Of a stretch of 64,000 nucleotides of DNA, positions 47,039-54,665 are shown piece after piece. Made by a program: the position numbers and the translations under genes. Numbering within the stretch: the stretch's first letter is position 1; every line of letters begins with the position of its first letter. The notes under the pieces were generated by a model that did not search any database, was not told the origin of the DNA, and worked only from the letters and a program-made list of their open reading frames with translations. Origin of the DNA: Anaeromyxobacter diazotrophicus (GTDB lineage Bacteria; Myxococcota; Myxococcia; Myxococcales; Anaeromyxobacteraceae). The stretch covers positions 62,001 to 126,000 of the forward strand of contig NZ_BJTG01000007.1 in NCBI RefSeq assembly GCF_013340205.1. Reading direction: 5' to 3'.

Positions 47039-48447
47039 ACGGGGCAGGCACGGCAGGCACCATGAACGACGCGGTCCACGTCCTCGTCGTCGACGACGAG
47101 GAGATCGTGCGCGAGTCGCTGTCGGGCTGGCTGCGCAAGGACGGGTACACGGTCCAGACGGCGCCCGACGGCCGGGCCGCGGTCGAGGCGCTGCAGCGCG
47201 CGCGCTGGTCGGTCGTCCTGCTCGACCTGAAGATGCCCGGGATGGACGGGCTCCAGGTGCTCGAGGAGGCGCGCCGCCTCCGCCCCGAGGCCGCCTACGT
47301 GCTCATGACGGCCTACGCCACCGTGGACACGGCGGTCGCCGCCATGAAGCTCGGCGCCTTCGACTACCTGGTGAAGCCGTTCGACCCGGAGGAGCTCTCG
47401 GTCCTCGTCCAGCGCATCGTCGCCCAGCAGGAGCTCCTGCAGGAGAACGCGTCGCTGCGGCAGGCGCTCAAGCGCGAGTACGGGTTCCACGACCTCGTCT
47501 CGAAGAGCCCCGCCATGCAGCGGGTCTTCGACCTGGCCCGGGTGGCGGCCCGGAGCGCCTCCACCATCCTGGTGCTGGGAGAGAGCGGCAGCGGCAAGGA
47601 GGTGCTCGCGAGGGCCGTGCACGCCGAGAGCCCGCGCGCCGGCGGGCCGTTCGTCGCCATCTCCTGCGCCGCCCTGACCGAGACCCTGCTGGAGTCCGAG
47701 CTGTTCGGGCACGAGAAGGGGGCCTTCACGGGCGCGGTCGCCCGCCGCAAAGGCAAGTTCGAGGCGGCGGCGGGAGGCACGCTCTTCCTCGACGAGGTGG
47801 GCGACATCTCGCCCAAGCTCCAGCTCGACCTCCTGCGGGTGCTGGAGGAGCGCCGGTTCCAGCGGGTGGGCGGCACGGAGAGCCTCGCCGCGGACGTGCG
47901 GGTGATCGCGGCCACGAACCGCGACCTCGCCAAGGCGGTGGCGGATGGCAGCTTCCGCGAGGACCTCTTCTACCGGCTGAACGTCATCGCCGTCACGCTG
48001 CCGCCGCTCCGCGAGCGCCCGGAGGACATCCCGCTGCTGGTGCAGCATTTCCTCGACCGCCTCACGAAGGACCTGGCGCGCCGGCTCGACGGGGTCTCCC
48101 CCGAAGCCATGGCGGCGCTCGTCGCGCACGGCTGGCCCGGGAACGTCCGCGAGCTGCGCAACGTGCTCGAGCGCGGGGCGGTGGTGGCGAAGGGGAACGT
48201 GATCCAGCTGGCCGACCTCGGCCTGCCGGCCCCCGACCCGGCGCGCGCCGCGCCGCCCAGCGGCGATCCGCTCCCCCTGGAGGAGGTCGAGCGGCGCCAC
48301 GTGGCCGACGTCCTCTCCTGGGCCGGCGGCAACGTCACGCACGCCGCGCGCGTCCTCGGCATCGACCGGATGACCCTCTACAACAAGATGAAGCGCTGGG
48401 GACTGCAGCGCCCCGAACAGGAAGTGGCCGCCCACGCCCGGCGGTGA
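47035..48447 (+). CDS. NtrC-family sigma-54 response regulator
   Basis: A 470-residue protein from GTG 47035, preferred because GGGAGGGACAGGC precedes it and GTGA overlaps the kinase stop; ATG 47062 (461 residues) is an alternative. Receiver: DDEE acidic pocket, phospho-Asp64 in LLDLKMPGM, Lys in YLVKPF. AAA+ domain: Walker A GESGSGKE (about 182), the sigma-54 contact loop GAFTGA (229-234), Walker [12 protein letters not shown]. The C-terminus is a Fis-type HTH ([18 protein letters not shown]). It is the output of the heme kinase and should act on sigma-54 promoters; a weak candidate lies 300 bases downstream at 48755. Confidence 0.96.
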   Translation: MNGAGTAGTMNDAVHVLVVDDEEIVRESLSGWLRKDGYTVQTAPDGRAAVEALQRARWSVVLLDLKMPGMDGLQVLEEARRLRPEAAYVLMTAYATVDTAVAAMKLGAFDYLVKPFDPEELSVLVQRIVAQQELLQENASLRQALKREYGFHDLVSKSPAMQRVFDLARVAARSASTILVLGESGSGKEVLARAVHAESPRAGGPFVAISCAALTETLLESELFGHEKGAFTGAVARRKGKFEAAAGGTLFLDEVGDISPKLQLDLLRVLEERRFQRVGGTESLAADVRVIAATNRDLAKAVADGSFREDLFYRLNVIAVTLPPLRERPEDIPLLVQHFLDRLTKDLARRLDGVSPEAMAALVAHGWPGNVRELRNVLERGAVVAKGNVIQLADLGLPAPDPARAAPPSGDPLPLEEVERRHVADVLSWAGGNVTHAARVLGIDRMTLYNKMKRWGLQRPEQEVAAHARR

Positions 48448-48471
48448 GCAGAGCTCCCCCGTCGCACGATC

Positions 48472-48495
48472 GAGCTGCGCGCCAGCGCGCAGCTC
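48472..48495 (+). terminator. Perfect hairpin after the NtrC regulator
   Basis: GAGCTGCGCGC (48472-48482) and its exact reverse complement (48485-48495) are separated by two bases. It lies 25 bases after the regulator stop. No T run follows, so it may be a terminator or a palindromic operator. Confidence 0.5.
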
Positions 48496-48754
48496 ACGCC
48501 CTCCCGAGCCCTTCGTTCGACGGTCGCCCTCACCCGAGGGCGCCGACTTCCTCGACAGCCGCCGAGAAACCCAGCGCCGGCCGCTCGGCCGCCGATTCGC
48601 TCCGATTTCCGGGCCGTTGAGCCCTGCCGGCCCCTGCGGGGCGCCGAACAACTCGACGACTGGCCGCCGCGGCGCAGCGCCGTCGAGATCCTCGACGTCG
48701 ACAGAACGTGAAGAGTGGCCGGCGGTTACGCACCCGCTCGCACCTCGGCGGCCC

Positions 48755-48770
48755 TGGCCCGTTCCTTGGA
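48755..48770 (+). promoter_or_regulatory. Weak sigma-54 (-24/-12) promoter candidate before operon A
   Basis: TGGCCCGTTCCTTGGA is compared with the consensus TGGCACGN4TTGCW. The -24 GG is present; the -12 reads TTGG instead of TTGC, so the usually invariant C is missing. The predicted start would be about 15 bases before ATG 48795. The neighbouring gene is an NtrC-type activator. Confidence 0.35.
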
Positions 48771-48794
48771 TTGGTGAAGGGCAGGAGGCGCACG

Positions 48795-49016
48795 ATGAGC
48801 TGCCCCTACCTCACCGAAGTCACCATGTCGTTCTGCCGGGCCTTCCCGGTGAAGAAGCTGGTCCCGAGCGACCGCGTCGTCACCACCAGCCCTTGCGACG
48901 GCGAGTGCTACGGCGAGTGCCCGGTCTACCGCGAGGCGGCGGCGCGGCTGGGCGGCGGCTCCGGCGATCTCGCGAGGGCGTCTCACGCGTCATCCAACAA
49001 GGGAGGGCGGCCATGA
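48795..49016 (+). CDS. Cysteine-rich small protein, first gene of operon A
   Basis: A 73-residue protein; AGGAGG lies before ATG 48795. It has five cysteines: Cys3, Cys14 and a CDGECYGEC cluster (Cys34, 38, 42). The start MSCPYLTEVTMSFC and the segment AFPVKKLVP look like a conserved motif. There is no signal peptide or membrane segment, so it is probably cytoplasmic and may bind metal or an Fe-S cluster. The C-terminal third is polar and low complexity. Its stop overlaps the start of the next microprotein (ATGA). I cannot name a family. Confidence 0.75.
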   Translation: MSCPYLTEVTMSFCRAFPVKKLVPSDRVVTTSPCDGECYGECPVYREAAARLGGGSGDLARASHASSNKGGRP

Positions 49017-49084
49017 TGCTCGCGTTCGCGCTCAGCTTCTTCGCAGCAGCTTTCCTCGGAGCCGTCAGCCGAGCCGCCCGGTAG
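49013..49084 (+). CDS. 23-residue single-span membrane microprotein
   Basis: ATG 49013 overlaps the stop of the previous gene and has GGGAGGGCGG just upstream. The product starts with MMLAFALSFFAAAFLG, one hydrophobic helix, and ends with a basic tail (SRAAR), so a C-in orientation is expected. It lies 31 bases before the HybA-like gene. The size and position suggest a small accessory subunit of the membrane complex. Only this sequence evidence supports it. Confidence 0.6.
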   Translation: MMLAFALSFFAAAFLGAVSRAAR

Positions 49085-49115
49085 CGCAGGTCAACCCACG
49101 GTACGGAGAGCCACC

Positions 49116-50051
49116 ATGAAGCTCAGTCGGAGAGGCTTCTTGCAGGTCGCCGGGATCGCCGGAACGGCGGCCGCCGGTCTCGGGGCCAGCACGGCCCGTG
49201 CGTCGTTCCACACCTCGCTCGACGCGAAGGGTGAGAACGAGAACGCGATGCTGGTCGACACGACCCTGTGCGCCGGCTGCCGCGGCTGCGAGGCGGCCTG
49301 CGCGGAGGCGAACGGCCTGCCGGCGCCCGCCTCGGACGAGGCCGTGAAGGGCGCCCGGCGCGAGACCGCGCCCGAGGTGTTCACGGTGGTGAACGCGTTC
49401 GGGCCCATCGGCCACGACGGCGACGACCGGTTCGCGAAGCGCCAGTGCATGCACTGCCTCGAGCCGGCGTGCGCGTCCGTGTGCATGGTCCGCGCGCTCG
49501 ACAAGACGCCCACGGGCCCGGTCGTCTACCACGGAGAGCGCTGCCTGGGCTGCCGCTACTGCATGGTGGCCTGCCCGTTCGAGGTGCCGAAGTACCAGTA
49601 CGACAAGCTCGCGCCGCTGGTCCGCAAGTGCACCTTCTGCCCCTCGCGCCAGGCGGAGGGGAAGAAGCCGGCTTGCGCCTCGGTCTGCCCCACCGGCGCG
49701 CTCACCTTCGGCAAGCGCCGCGCGCTCATCGAGCTCGCCAAGGGCCGCATCTACCGCAACCCCGAGAAGTACCTCCACCACGTCTACGGCGAGCACGAGG
49801 CCGGCGGCACGGACTGGCTGTACATCTCGGACGTCCCCTTCGAGCAGCTCGGCATGAAGGCGGTCCGCGACGAGCCGTATCCGGACAAGGTGCAGGGCGC
49901 GCTCTCGGCGCCGCCGTTCGTCATGACGCTCTGGCCGCCGCTGCTCATGGGCCTCTACGCCTTCTCGAAGCGCCGCGACGCGCTGAACGGGAACCACCAC
50001 GAACCTGGCGGCGCGGCCGCCGAAGCGAAGAAGGAGGACCGCCATGGCTAG
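49116..50051 (+). CDS. Tat-exported HybA-like 4Fe-4S ferredoxin subunit
   Basis: A 311-residue protein. A twin-arginine signal SRRGFLQVAG starts at residue 4. Four cysteine clusters for [4Fe-4S] centres appear: CAGCRGCEAAC, CMHCLEPACASVC, CLGCRYCMVAC and CTFC with CASVC. A C-terminal hydrophobic helix (FVMTLWPPLLMGLYAF, about residues 268-284) anchors it to the membrane. HybA/HmcB-type proteins carry electrons between periplasmic partners and a HybB/NrfD membrane subunit. The next gene overlaps by eight bases and encodes that subunit. Confidence 0.93.
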   Translation: MKLSRRGFLQVAGIAGTAAAGLGASTARASFHTSLDAKGENENAMLVDTTLCAGCRGCEAACAEANGLPAPASDEAVKGARRETAPEVFTVVNAFGPIGHDGDDRFAKRQCMHCLEPACASVCMVRALDKTPTGPVVYHGERCLGCRYCMVACPFEVPKYQYDKLAPLVRKCTFCPSRQAEGKKPACASVCPTGALTFGKRRALIELAKGRIYRNPEKYLHHVYGEHEAGGTDWLYISDVPFEQLGMKAVRDEPYPDKVQGALSAPPFVMTLWPPLLMGLYAFSKRRDALNGNHHEPGGAAAEAKKEDRHG

Positions 50052-51267
50052 CACCGCCCTCACCGCCCCCGCGCGGAGCGACTGGTTCCGCGAGAAGATC
50101 CTGCTCGGGATGGACCTGCGCACCTACCTGCGCTCGCTCGCCACCCCGCTCAACGCGCTCGCCGCCGTGCTGATCGGGCTCGGCTTCACGGTGCTGGTGT
50201 ACCGGTTCGCCGCCGGCCTCGCCTCGGCGACCAACCTGTCGCAGGCGCAGCCGTGGGGGCTCTGGATCGGCTTCGACATGATGAGCGGCATCGTCCTCGC
50301 CGCCGGCGGGTTCACGCTCGGCTCGGCCGTCCACCTCTTCGGGATGCACGAGTACCACCCGATCGTGCGCCCGGCGATCCTGACCGCCTTCCTCGGCTAC
50401 GTGCTGGCGGTGGTGGGCCTCATGGCCGACCTCGGCAAGCCGTGGAACTTCTTCAACATGATGCTCACGCCCGGCTCCACCTCCGCGCTCTTCGAGGTCG
50501 CCTGCTGCGTGTTGATGTACACGACCGTGCTGCTGCTCGAGTTCCTGGTGCCGGTCTTCGAGTGGCTCGGCTGGCGCAAGGTGCACGCCCGGCTGGAGCA
50601 GGCGATGCTCGCGCTGACCGTGCTGTCGGTCGTCTTCTCGACCATGCACCAGTCGGCGCTCGGCTCGCTCTTCCTCATCGCGCCTGCCAAGCTCCACCCG
50701 CTCTGGTACTCGCCCTACATCTTCATCTTCTTCTTCATCTCGGCCATCTGCGCCGGCATCTCGATGGTCATCGTCGAGGGGTCGCTCACGCACCGCATCT
50801 TCCAGCACCGCATCACCGGCGCCCACGCCGACATGAACAAGCTGCAGCTCGGCCTGGGCAAGGCCGGCGCCATCGTCCTCTTCGCCTACTTCTTCCTCAA
50901 GCTGCAGGGGGTGGCCGAGGGCGAGCACTGGGACCTGCTCCTCACCGGGTGGGGCGCCTGGTTCCTGCTCGAGACGGTCGGGTTCGTGCTGGTGCCCTCG
51001 CTCCTCTACGGCTACGGCGCCCGCTACAAGAGGGTGAAGTTCGTCCGCGCCGGCGCGGTGCTGACGGTCATCGGCATCGTCCTCAACCGGCTGAACGTCT
51101 CGGTCATCGCCTACAACTGGGACAAGCCCACGCACTACGTCCCGAGCTGGATGGAGGTCTCCGTCTCCATCGGCCTCGTCACCCTGGGTGTGGTCGCCTT
51201 CCGCTGGATCGCGAACCGGATGCCCATCATGTCGGAAGACCCGAACTTCGCCGGCAGCGAGTTCTAG
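50044..51267 (+). CDS. NrfD/HybB-family integral membrane subunit
   Basis: A 407-residue protein with about ten membrane segments. Typical phrases: AQPWGLWIGFDMMSGIVLAAGGF and FFNMMLTPGSTSALFEV and SPYIFIFFFISAICAGISMVIVE. This family binds the quinone and transfers electrons to or from the Fe-S subunit, without its own heme. Together with the HybA-like protein it forms a quinone:periplasm electron-transfer module. Its start overlaps the hybA-like gene. Confidence 0.93.
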   Translation: MASTALTAPARSDWFREKILLGMDLRTYLRSLATPLNALAAVLIGLGFTVLVYRFAAGLASATNLSQAQPWGLWIGFDMMSGIVLAAGGFTLGSAVHLFGMHEYHPIVRPAILTAFLGYVLAVVGLMADLGKPWNFFNMMLTPGSTSALFEVACCVLMYTTVLLLEFLVPVFEWLGWRKVHARLEQAMLALTVLSVVFSTMHQSALGSLFLIAPAKLHPLWYSPYIFIFFFISAICAGISMVIVEGSLTHRIFQHRITGAHADMNKLQLGLGKAGAIVLFAYFFLKLQGVAEGEHWDLLLTGWGAWFLLETVGFVLVPSLLYGYGARYKRVKFVRAGAVLTVIGIVLNRLNVSVIAYNWDKPTHYVPSWMEVSVSIGLVTLGVVAFRWIANRMPIMSEDPNFAGSEF

Positions 51268-51277
51268 GAGGAAAGCC

Positions 51278-51436
51278 ATGGAGAACGAGTTCCTGAGCCT
51301 CTACGGAGCGAAGCTGGTCGAGTACGGCCTGGCCGTCGTCTACATGGTCATCTTCGTCAGCTACTGGCGCTGGGTGCAGGGCGAGCCCGCGCCGGGCAAG
51401 AACCCCGACCCGAAGCACGCTGGGAGGACGGCATGA
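51278..51436 (+). CDS. 52-residue single-span membrane protein, HmcD-like
   Basis: TAGGAGGAAAGCC precedes ATG 51278. The product has one hydrophobic helix (YGLAVVYMVIFVSYW, about residues 16-30) and a polar C-terminus. The Hmc complex of Desulfovibrio has a similar small subunit, HmcD, next to its NrfD-like subunit; the similarity here is of size and position only. The stop overlaps the triheme cytochrome start (ATGA). Confidence 0.75.
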   Translation: MENEFLSLYGAKLVEYGLAVVYMVIFVSYWRWVQGEPAPGKNPDPKHAGRTA

Positions 51437-51783
51437 TCCGGCACGCGAGCGGAGCGGTGAGAGCGGCGCTGGCGGTCGGGGTGCTCCTCGCGGCGGGCCC
51501 CGCGCTCGCCGGCAGCAAGCTGCAGAAGCTGCCCACCGACTACGTCTTCCCGCGCGGCGACGGCAGCCCGGGCCCGGTGATGTTCAGCCACGAGAGCCAC
51601 GTCGACGCGGCGAAGCCCAGCTGCACGACCTGCCACCCGCGGGAGTTCCGGGTGCTGGAGGCGGGGCGGACCGCCAGCCGCGAGCCGATCCGGCACGACC
51701 GGATGCAGGCGGGGGCGGCCTGCGGCGCGTGCCACGGCAAGACCGCCTTCGGGTTCGACTCCTGCGACATGTGTCACAAGTAG
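51433..51783 (+). CDS. Triheme c-type cytochrome (c7/c3 family)
   Basis: A 116-residue protein with a signal peptide (about residues 1-26, LLAAGPALA). Three CXXCH motifs: CTTCH (Cys64), CGACH (Cys97) and CDMCH (Cys111). Histidines for axial ligation occur in FSHESHVD and IRHDR. The fold resembles periplasmic cytochrome c7 of Geobacter and Desulfuromonas, which carries electrons between inner-membrane quinone oxidoreductases and outer-membrane acceptors. It is the likely soluble partner of operon A. Confidence 0.92.
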   Translation: MIRHASGAVRAALAVGVLLAAGPALAGSKLQKLPTDYVFPRGDGSPGPVMFSHESHVDAAKPSCTTCHPREFRVLEAGRTASREPIRHDRMQAGAACGACHGKTAFGFDSCDMCHK

Positions 51784-51802
51784 CCGGCCGCGGAGGCGCG
51801 TC

Positions 51803-52498
51803 ATGAGCGCGACGTTCGTCGGCGTCCTGCAGGCGGCCGGGGCCTTCCTGGGCGGACTCCTGGTGAGGCTCGGCGTGGTGCTCCTGGTCGTGCTGGCCTT
51901 CCTCGTGCCGGTCGCGCTCGTGCTCGGCGCCGTCCGCCTGTGGCGGGGCCTCGCCCCCGCCGCCCGCGGGCTGCGCCGGGCCGGGCACGTCCTCTACCGC
52001 CCGGGCGTGCGCTACGCCGCCGGCCACACCTGGATCGAGCGGGAGCCGGGCCGGGTGAAGGTGGGGATCGACGGGGTGGTGCAGGAGATCCTGCCCTGGG
52101 CGCTCTCGGTCGAGCTGCCGAGGCCCGGCCAGCGGCTCTTCGAGGGCGAGGTGGCGGCCACCATCTCCTGCGGCCACGAGGAGGCGCGCATCGCGGCGCC
52201 GGTGGCGGGCCGGGTGGTGGCCGTGAACGCCGAGGTCGAGCGCGATCCCTCGCTGGTGAAGGAGGACGGCTACGGGCGCGGCTGGCTCTTCGCGATGGAG
52301 CCGCTCGACACGCGCTGGTCGACGTTGCCCGCCGGCGACGTGGCGCGCGACTGGATGCGGCAGGAGTCGGAGCGGCTGGACGACTTCCTGGAGTCGCGGC
52401 TGGGCTTCGCCGGCATGGCCGCTCGCGCGGGCCCCGCGCCGCCGCTCCTGTCGCCGGGAGCGTGGCGCGAGCTCACGCGCTCGTTCCTTCACGCCTGA
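51803..52498 (+). CDS. Membrane-anchored GcvH-like protein without lipoyl lysine
   Basis: A 231-residue protein. Residues 5-48 are hydrophobic (one or two helices) and followed by RLWRGLAPAARGLRR, so the rest should be cytoplasmic. Residues 70-160 align well with glycine cleavage H protein: VKVGIDGVVQEILPW matches VGI...AQELLG, and AAPVAGRVVAVN matches YAPVSGEIVAVN. The lipoylation lysine of GcvH (ESVKA) is His125 here (SCGHEEA). Covalent lipoylation at the usual site is therefore not possible. No other glycine cleavage gene is nearby. The gene closes operon A and has a strong terminator after it. The function is unknown; a role in complex assembly or as a structural scaffold is speculative. 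Confidence 0.88.
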   Translation: MSATFVGVLQAAGAFLGGLLVRLGVVLLVVLAFLVPVALVLGAVRLWRGLAPAARGLRRAGHVLYRPGVRYAAGHTWIEREPGRVKVGIDGVVQEILPWALSVELPRPGQRLFEGEVAATISCGHEEARIAAPVAGRVVAVNAEVERDPSLVKEDGYGRGWLFAMEPLDTRWSTLPAGDVARDWMRQESERLDDFLESRLGFAGMAARAGPAPPLLSPGAWRELTRSFLHA

Positions 52499-52507
52499 TG
52501 CGGGGGA

Positions 52508-52535
52508 GGGCGCGCTCCGGCGCGCCCTTTTTCTT
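52508..52535 (+). terminator. Rho-independent terminator of operon A
   Basis: GGGCGCGC (52508-52515), loop TCCG, GCGCGCCC (52520-52527), then TTTTTCTT. A perfect 8-bp stem with a T run, ten bases after the GcvH-like stop. Confidence 0.93.
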
Positions 52536-52752
52536 CGTCCTGCCGGCGCCGCACGGGTGCTGCTCCACTCGTGCGGTATTTTGTCATGCCCTGGACGGAC
52601 GCCACCCCTCGAATCTCCCCGGCGCAGTCCGTGCGGCGGCAGGTTTTGCGCGACACAAGGCGGGGGAGGTGGCCGGTGCGGGGCCTTTCGCCCATGTGCG
52701 GCGTCTTGACGCGGAGTATGTGGACGCTGCCAATCCACGATTGATTTTCCTC

Positions 52753-52776
52753 AGGCAATACGAGCTTGGATTGCCT
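52753..52776. promoter_or_regulatory. Inverted repeat AGGCAAT-N10-ATTGCCT upstream of operon B
   Basis: Seven-base perfect arms (52753-52759 and 52770-52776) and a nested CCTCAG direct repeat. It lies about 100 bases before the cytochrome start in a relatively AT-rich patch, so it may be an operator; the binding protein is unknown. Confidence 0.45.
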
Positions 52777-52872
52777 CAGACCTGGTTGGACAACCCTTCA
52801 AAGCAGGCGTAAGAAACTCCCCAGGAGCGTCCGCGGCTCCGTCTGCAAAGGGCGCGAAAGGGCCAGCTCGCG

Positions 52873-53913
52873 ATGAGACGAACGCTACTTTGGGTGATGA
52901 TGTGGGTGGGTGCCGGCCCAGCCTGGGCGGGGATCCCAGCCGAGCAGGACGATTGCCTCGGCTGTCACGGGGGCGACGCCACCATGTCGATGGACCTGCC
53001 CAGCGGTGAGAAGCTGGGCGTGTACGTCGACGCGGCGGTCTTCGGCAAGTCGGTGCACGGCGAGATCCTGCGCTGCACCGACTGCCACACCGAGAAGACC
53101 GGGTATCCGCACGAGTCGAAGCCGTTCGCCTCGAAGCGCGACGTGCAGGTCGCCTATTACGAGCAGTGCAAGAGCTGCCACTTCGCGAACTACACGAAGA
53201 CGCTCGACGGCGTGCACTACGCGGTGATGGCGAAGGGCAACCGCAAGGCGGCGCTCTGCGTCGACTGCCACGGCTCGCACGACATCCAGCGCGCGAGCGA
53301 GCCGCGCACTCGCATCTCGCAGACCTGCGCCAAGTGCCACGACGGCGTGTTCAAGGTCTACGCGTCCAGCGTGCACGGCCGCGACGCCGAGGCGGGCAAC
53401 CAGGACGTCCCGGTCTGCACCGACTGCCACAAGGCGCACGACATCCTCGATCCGAAGAACGGCGCCCTCTCGATGAGGACGCCGGAGATCTGCGGCCGCT
53501 GCCACACCAGCGAGAAGATGATGTCGAAGTACAAGCTGTCGACGAAGGTGGTCGACACCTACCTCAAGGACTTCCACGGCATGTCGGCCACGCTCCAGCG
53601 CGGCACGAAGGCCGACCGGAAGAGCTTCGCCGCCGTCTGCACCGACTGCCACGGCGTACACGACATCCAGAAGTCGTCCGACCCGACCTCGCACACGATG
53701 CGGGCGAACCTGGTCCAGACCTGCCAGAAGTGCCACCCCGGGGCGACCAAGAACTTCCCGGACGCCTGGCTCTCGCACTACGAGCCGACGCCGCAGAAGG
53801 CCACCCTGGTGTGGTCCGTCCAGCTCTTCTACAAGCTGATCATCCCCTTCATGGTCGGCGGCCTCGTCCTTCAGATCGCGCTGCACCTCTGGCGCGTCGT
53901 GGTGAATCGATGA
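52873..53913 (+). CDS. Nine-heme c-type cytochrome with C-terminal membrane anchor
   Basis: A 346-residue protein with a signal peptide (ending near AWAG, residue 20) and nine CXXCH motifs at Cys28, 68, 99, 129, 152, 182, 207, 256 and 284. A C-terminal hydrophobic helix (IIPFMVGGLVLQIALHLW, about 318-335) anchors it to the inner membrane, with the hemes in the periplasm. The next gene, a b-type cytochrome, overlaps by four bases (ATGA). In Geobacter the CbcL protein joins similar c- and b-type parts in one chain; here they are separate. A quinol-to-periplasm electron-transfer role is likely. Confidence 0.93.
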   Translation: MRRTLLWVMMWVGAGPAWAGIPAEQDDCLGCHGGDATMSMDLPSGEKLGVYVDAAVFGKSVHGEILRCTDCHTEKTGYPHESKPFASKRDVQVAYYEQCKSCHFANYTKTLDGVHYAVMAKGNRKAALCVDCHGSHDIQRASEPRTRISQTCAKCHDGVFKVYASSVHGRDAEAGNQDVPVCTDCHKAHDILDPKNGALSMRTPEICGRCHTSEKMMSKYKLSTKVVDTYLKDFHGMSATLQRGTKADRKSFAAVCTDCHGVHDIQKSSDPTSHTMRANLVQTCQKCHPGATKNFPDAWLSHYEPTPQKATLVWSVQLFYKLIIPFMVGGLVLQIALHLWRVVVNR

Positions 53914-54665
53914 GCACCAGCACGATGGCGGACTCGAACGTGAGCACCTCGTACCTCGTCCGCTTCACCGGCAAGCAGCGCGCCGAGCACCTCGTCACGA
54001 TGGTCGTCTTCACCATGCTGTGCCTCACCGGCCTGCCGCAGAAGTTCTACGGGGCCGCCTGGGCGCACCGGATGGTGAACCTGTTCGGCGGGATCGACGC
54101 CGCCCGCTGGATCCACCGCTTCTGCGGGTGGACGCTGGCCCTGTCCACCGTGGTCCACTTCGCCAGCGCGCTGGTGACCATCGCCGGGCGCAAGACGCGG
54201 CTGACGATGATCCCCACCAAGCACGACTTCGACGACGCGGTCGCGACCCTCAAGTACTACCTGGGCCTGCGCGATCACGGCCCGAAGTACGACCGGTACG
54301 ACTACAAGCAGAAGTTCGAGTACTGGGGCCTGGTGATGGGCAACGTCATCATGGTGCTCACCGGGATCATCCTCATCTACCCGACGGTCCTGGCGCGCTT
54401 CCTGCCCGGGGAGCTCGTCCCGGCGGCCAAGGTGGCGCACTCGAACGAGGGCCTGATGGCCTTCCTCGTCATCACCATCTGGCACATCTACAACGCGCAC
54501 CTCAACCCGGACGTCTTCCCCTTCGACACCTGCATCTTCACGGGGAAGATCAGCCGCGAGAGAATGGAGCACGAGCACCCGCTCGAGCTGGAGCGCCTCG
54601 AGGCCGAGGCGAGCCGGGCGGGAAAGGCCGTGGCTCCGCATGCCGAGCGGGAAGTGGTGGGTTGA
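53910..54665 (+). CDS. Membrane b-type cytochrome (b561/formate-dehydrogenase gamma-like)
   Basis: A 251-residue protein with four or five membrane segments. It contains KQRAEHLVTMVVFTMLCLTGL, WIHRFCGWTLALSTVVHFAS, YWGLVMGNVIMVLTGIILIYP and HSNEGLMAFLVITIWHIYNAH. Histidines in helices (EHL, IHR, VVHF, IWHIYNAH) are placed to bind two b hemes. This would carry electrons from quinol to the nine-heme cytochrome. The gene overlaps both its neighbours: 4 bases with the cytochrome and 26 bases with the M48-like gene. Confidence 0.88.
   Translation: MSTSTMADSNVSTSYLVRFTGKQRAEHLVTMVVFTMLCLTGLPQKFYGAAWAHRMVNLFGGIDAARWIHRFCGWTLALSTVVHFASALVTIAGRKTRLTMIPTKHDFDDAVATLKYYLGLRDHGPKYDRYDYKQKFEYWGLVMGNVIMVLTGIILIYPTVLARFLPGELVPAAKVAHSNEGLMAFLVITIWHIYNAHLNPDVFPFDTCIFTGKISRERMEHEHPLELERLEAEASRAGKAVAPHAEREVVG

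Larger units (their letters stand above)
48448..48794. other. 347-base intergenic region between regulator and operon A
   Basis: No reading frame with a ribosome site is seen. The region holds a perfect hairpin (48472-48495) close to the regulator stop and a weak sigma-54-like element (48755-48770) near the next gene. The middle part (48500-48740) is plain GC-rich sequence. Confidence 0.7.
52499..52872. other. 374-base intergenic region between operons A and B
   Basis: It contains the operon A terminator (52508-52535) and an inverted repeat (52753-52776). The part 52560-52810 is clearly less GC-rich than the rest of the window and should hold the promoter of the nine-heme cytochrome operon. 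No convincing -35/-10 or -24/-12 pair was found. No open frame with a ribosome site was found. Confidence 0.7.

Noticed and set aside
51803-52498. Functional glycine cleavage H protein
   Set aside because: The lipoyl lysine is missing and no gcvT, gcvP or lipoate genes are present.
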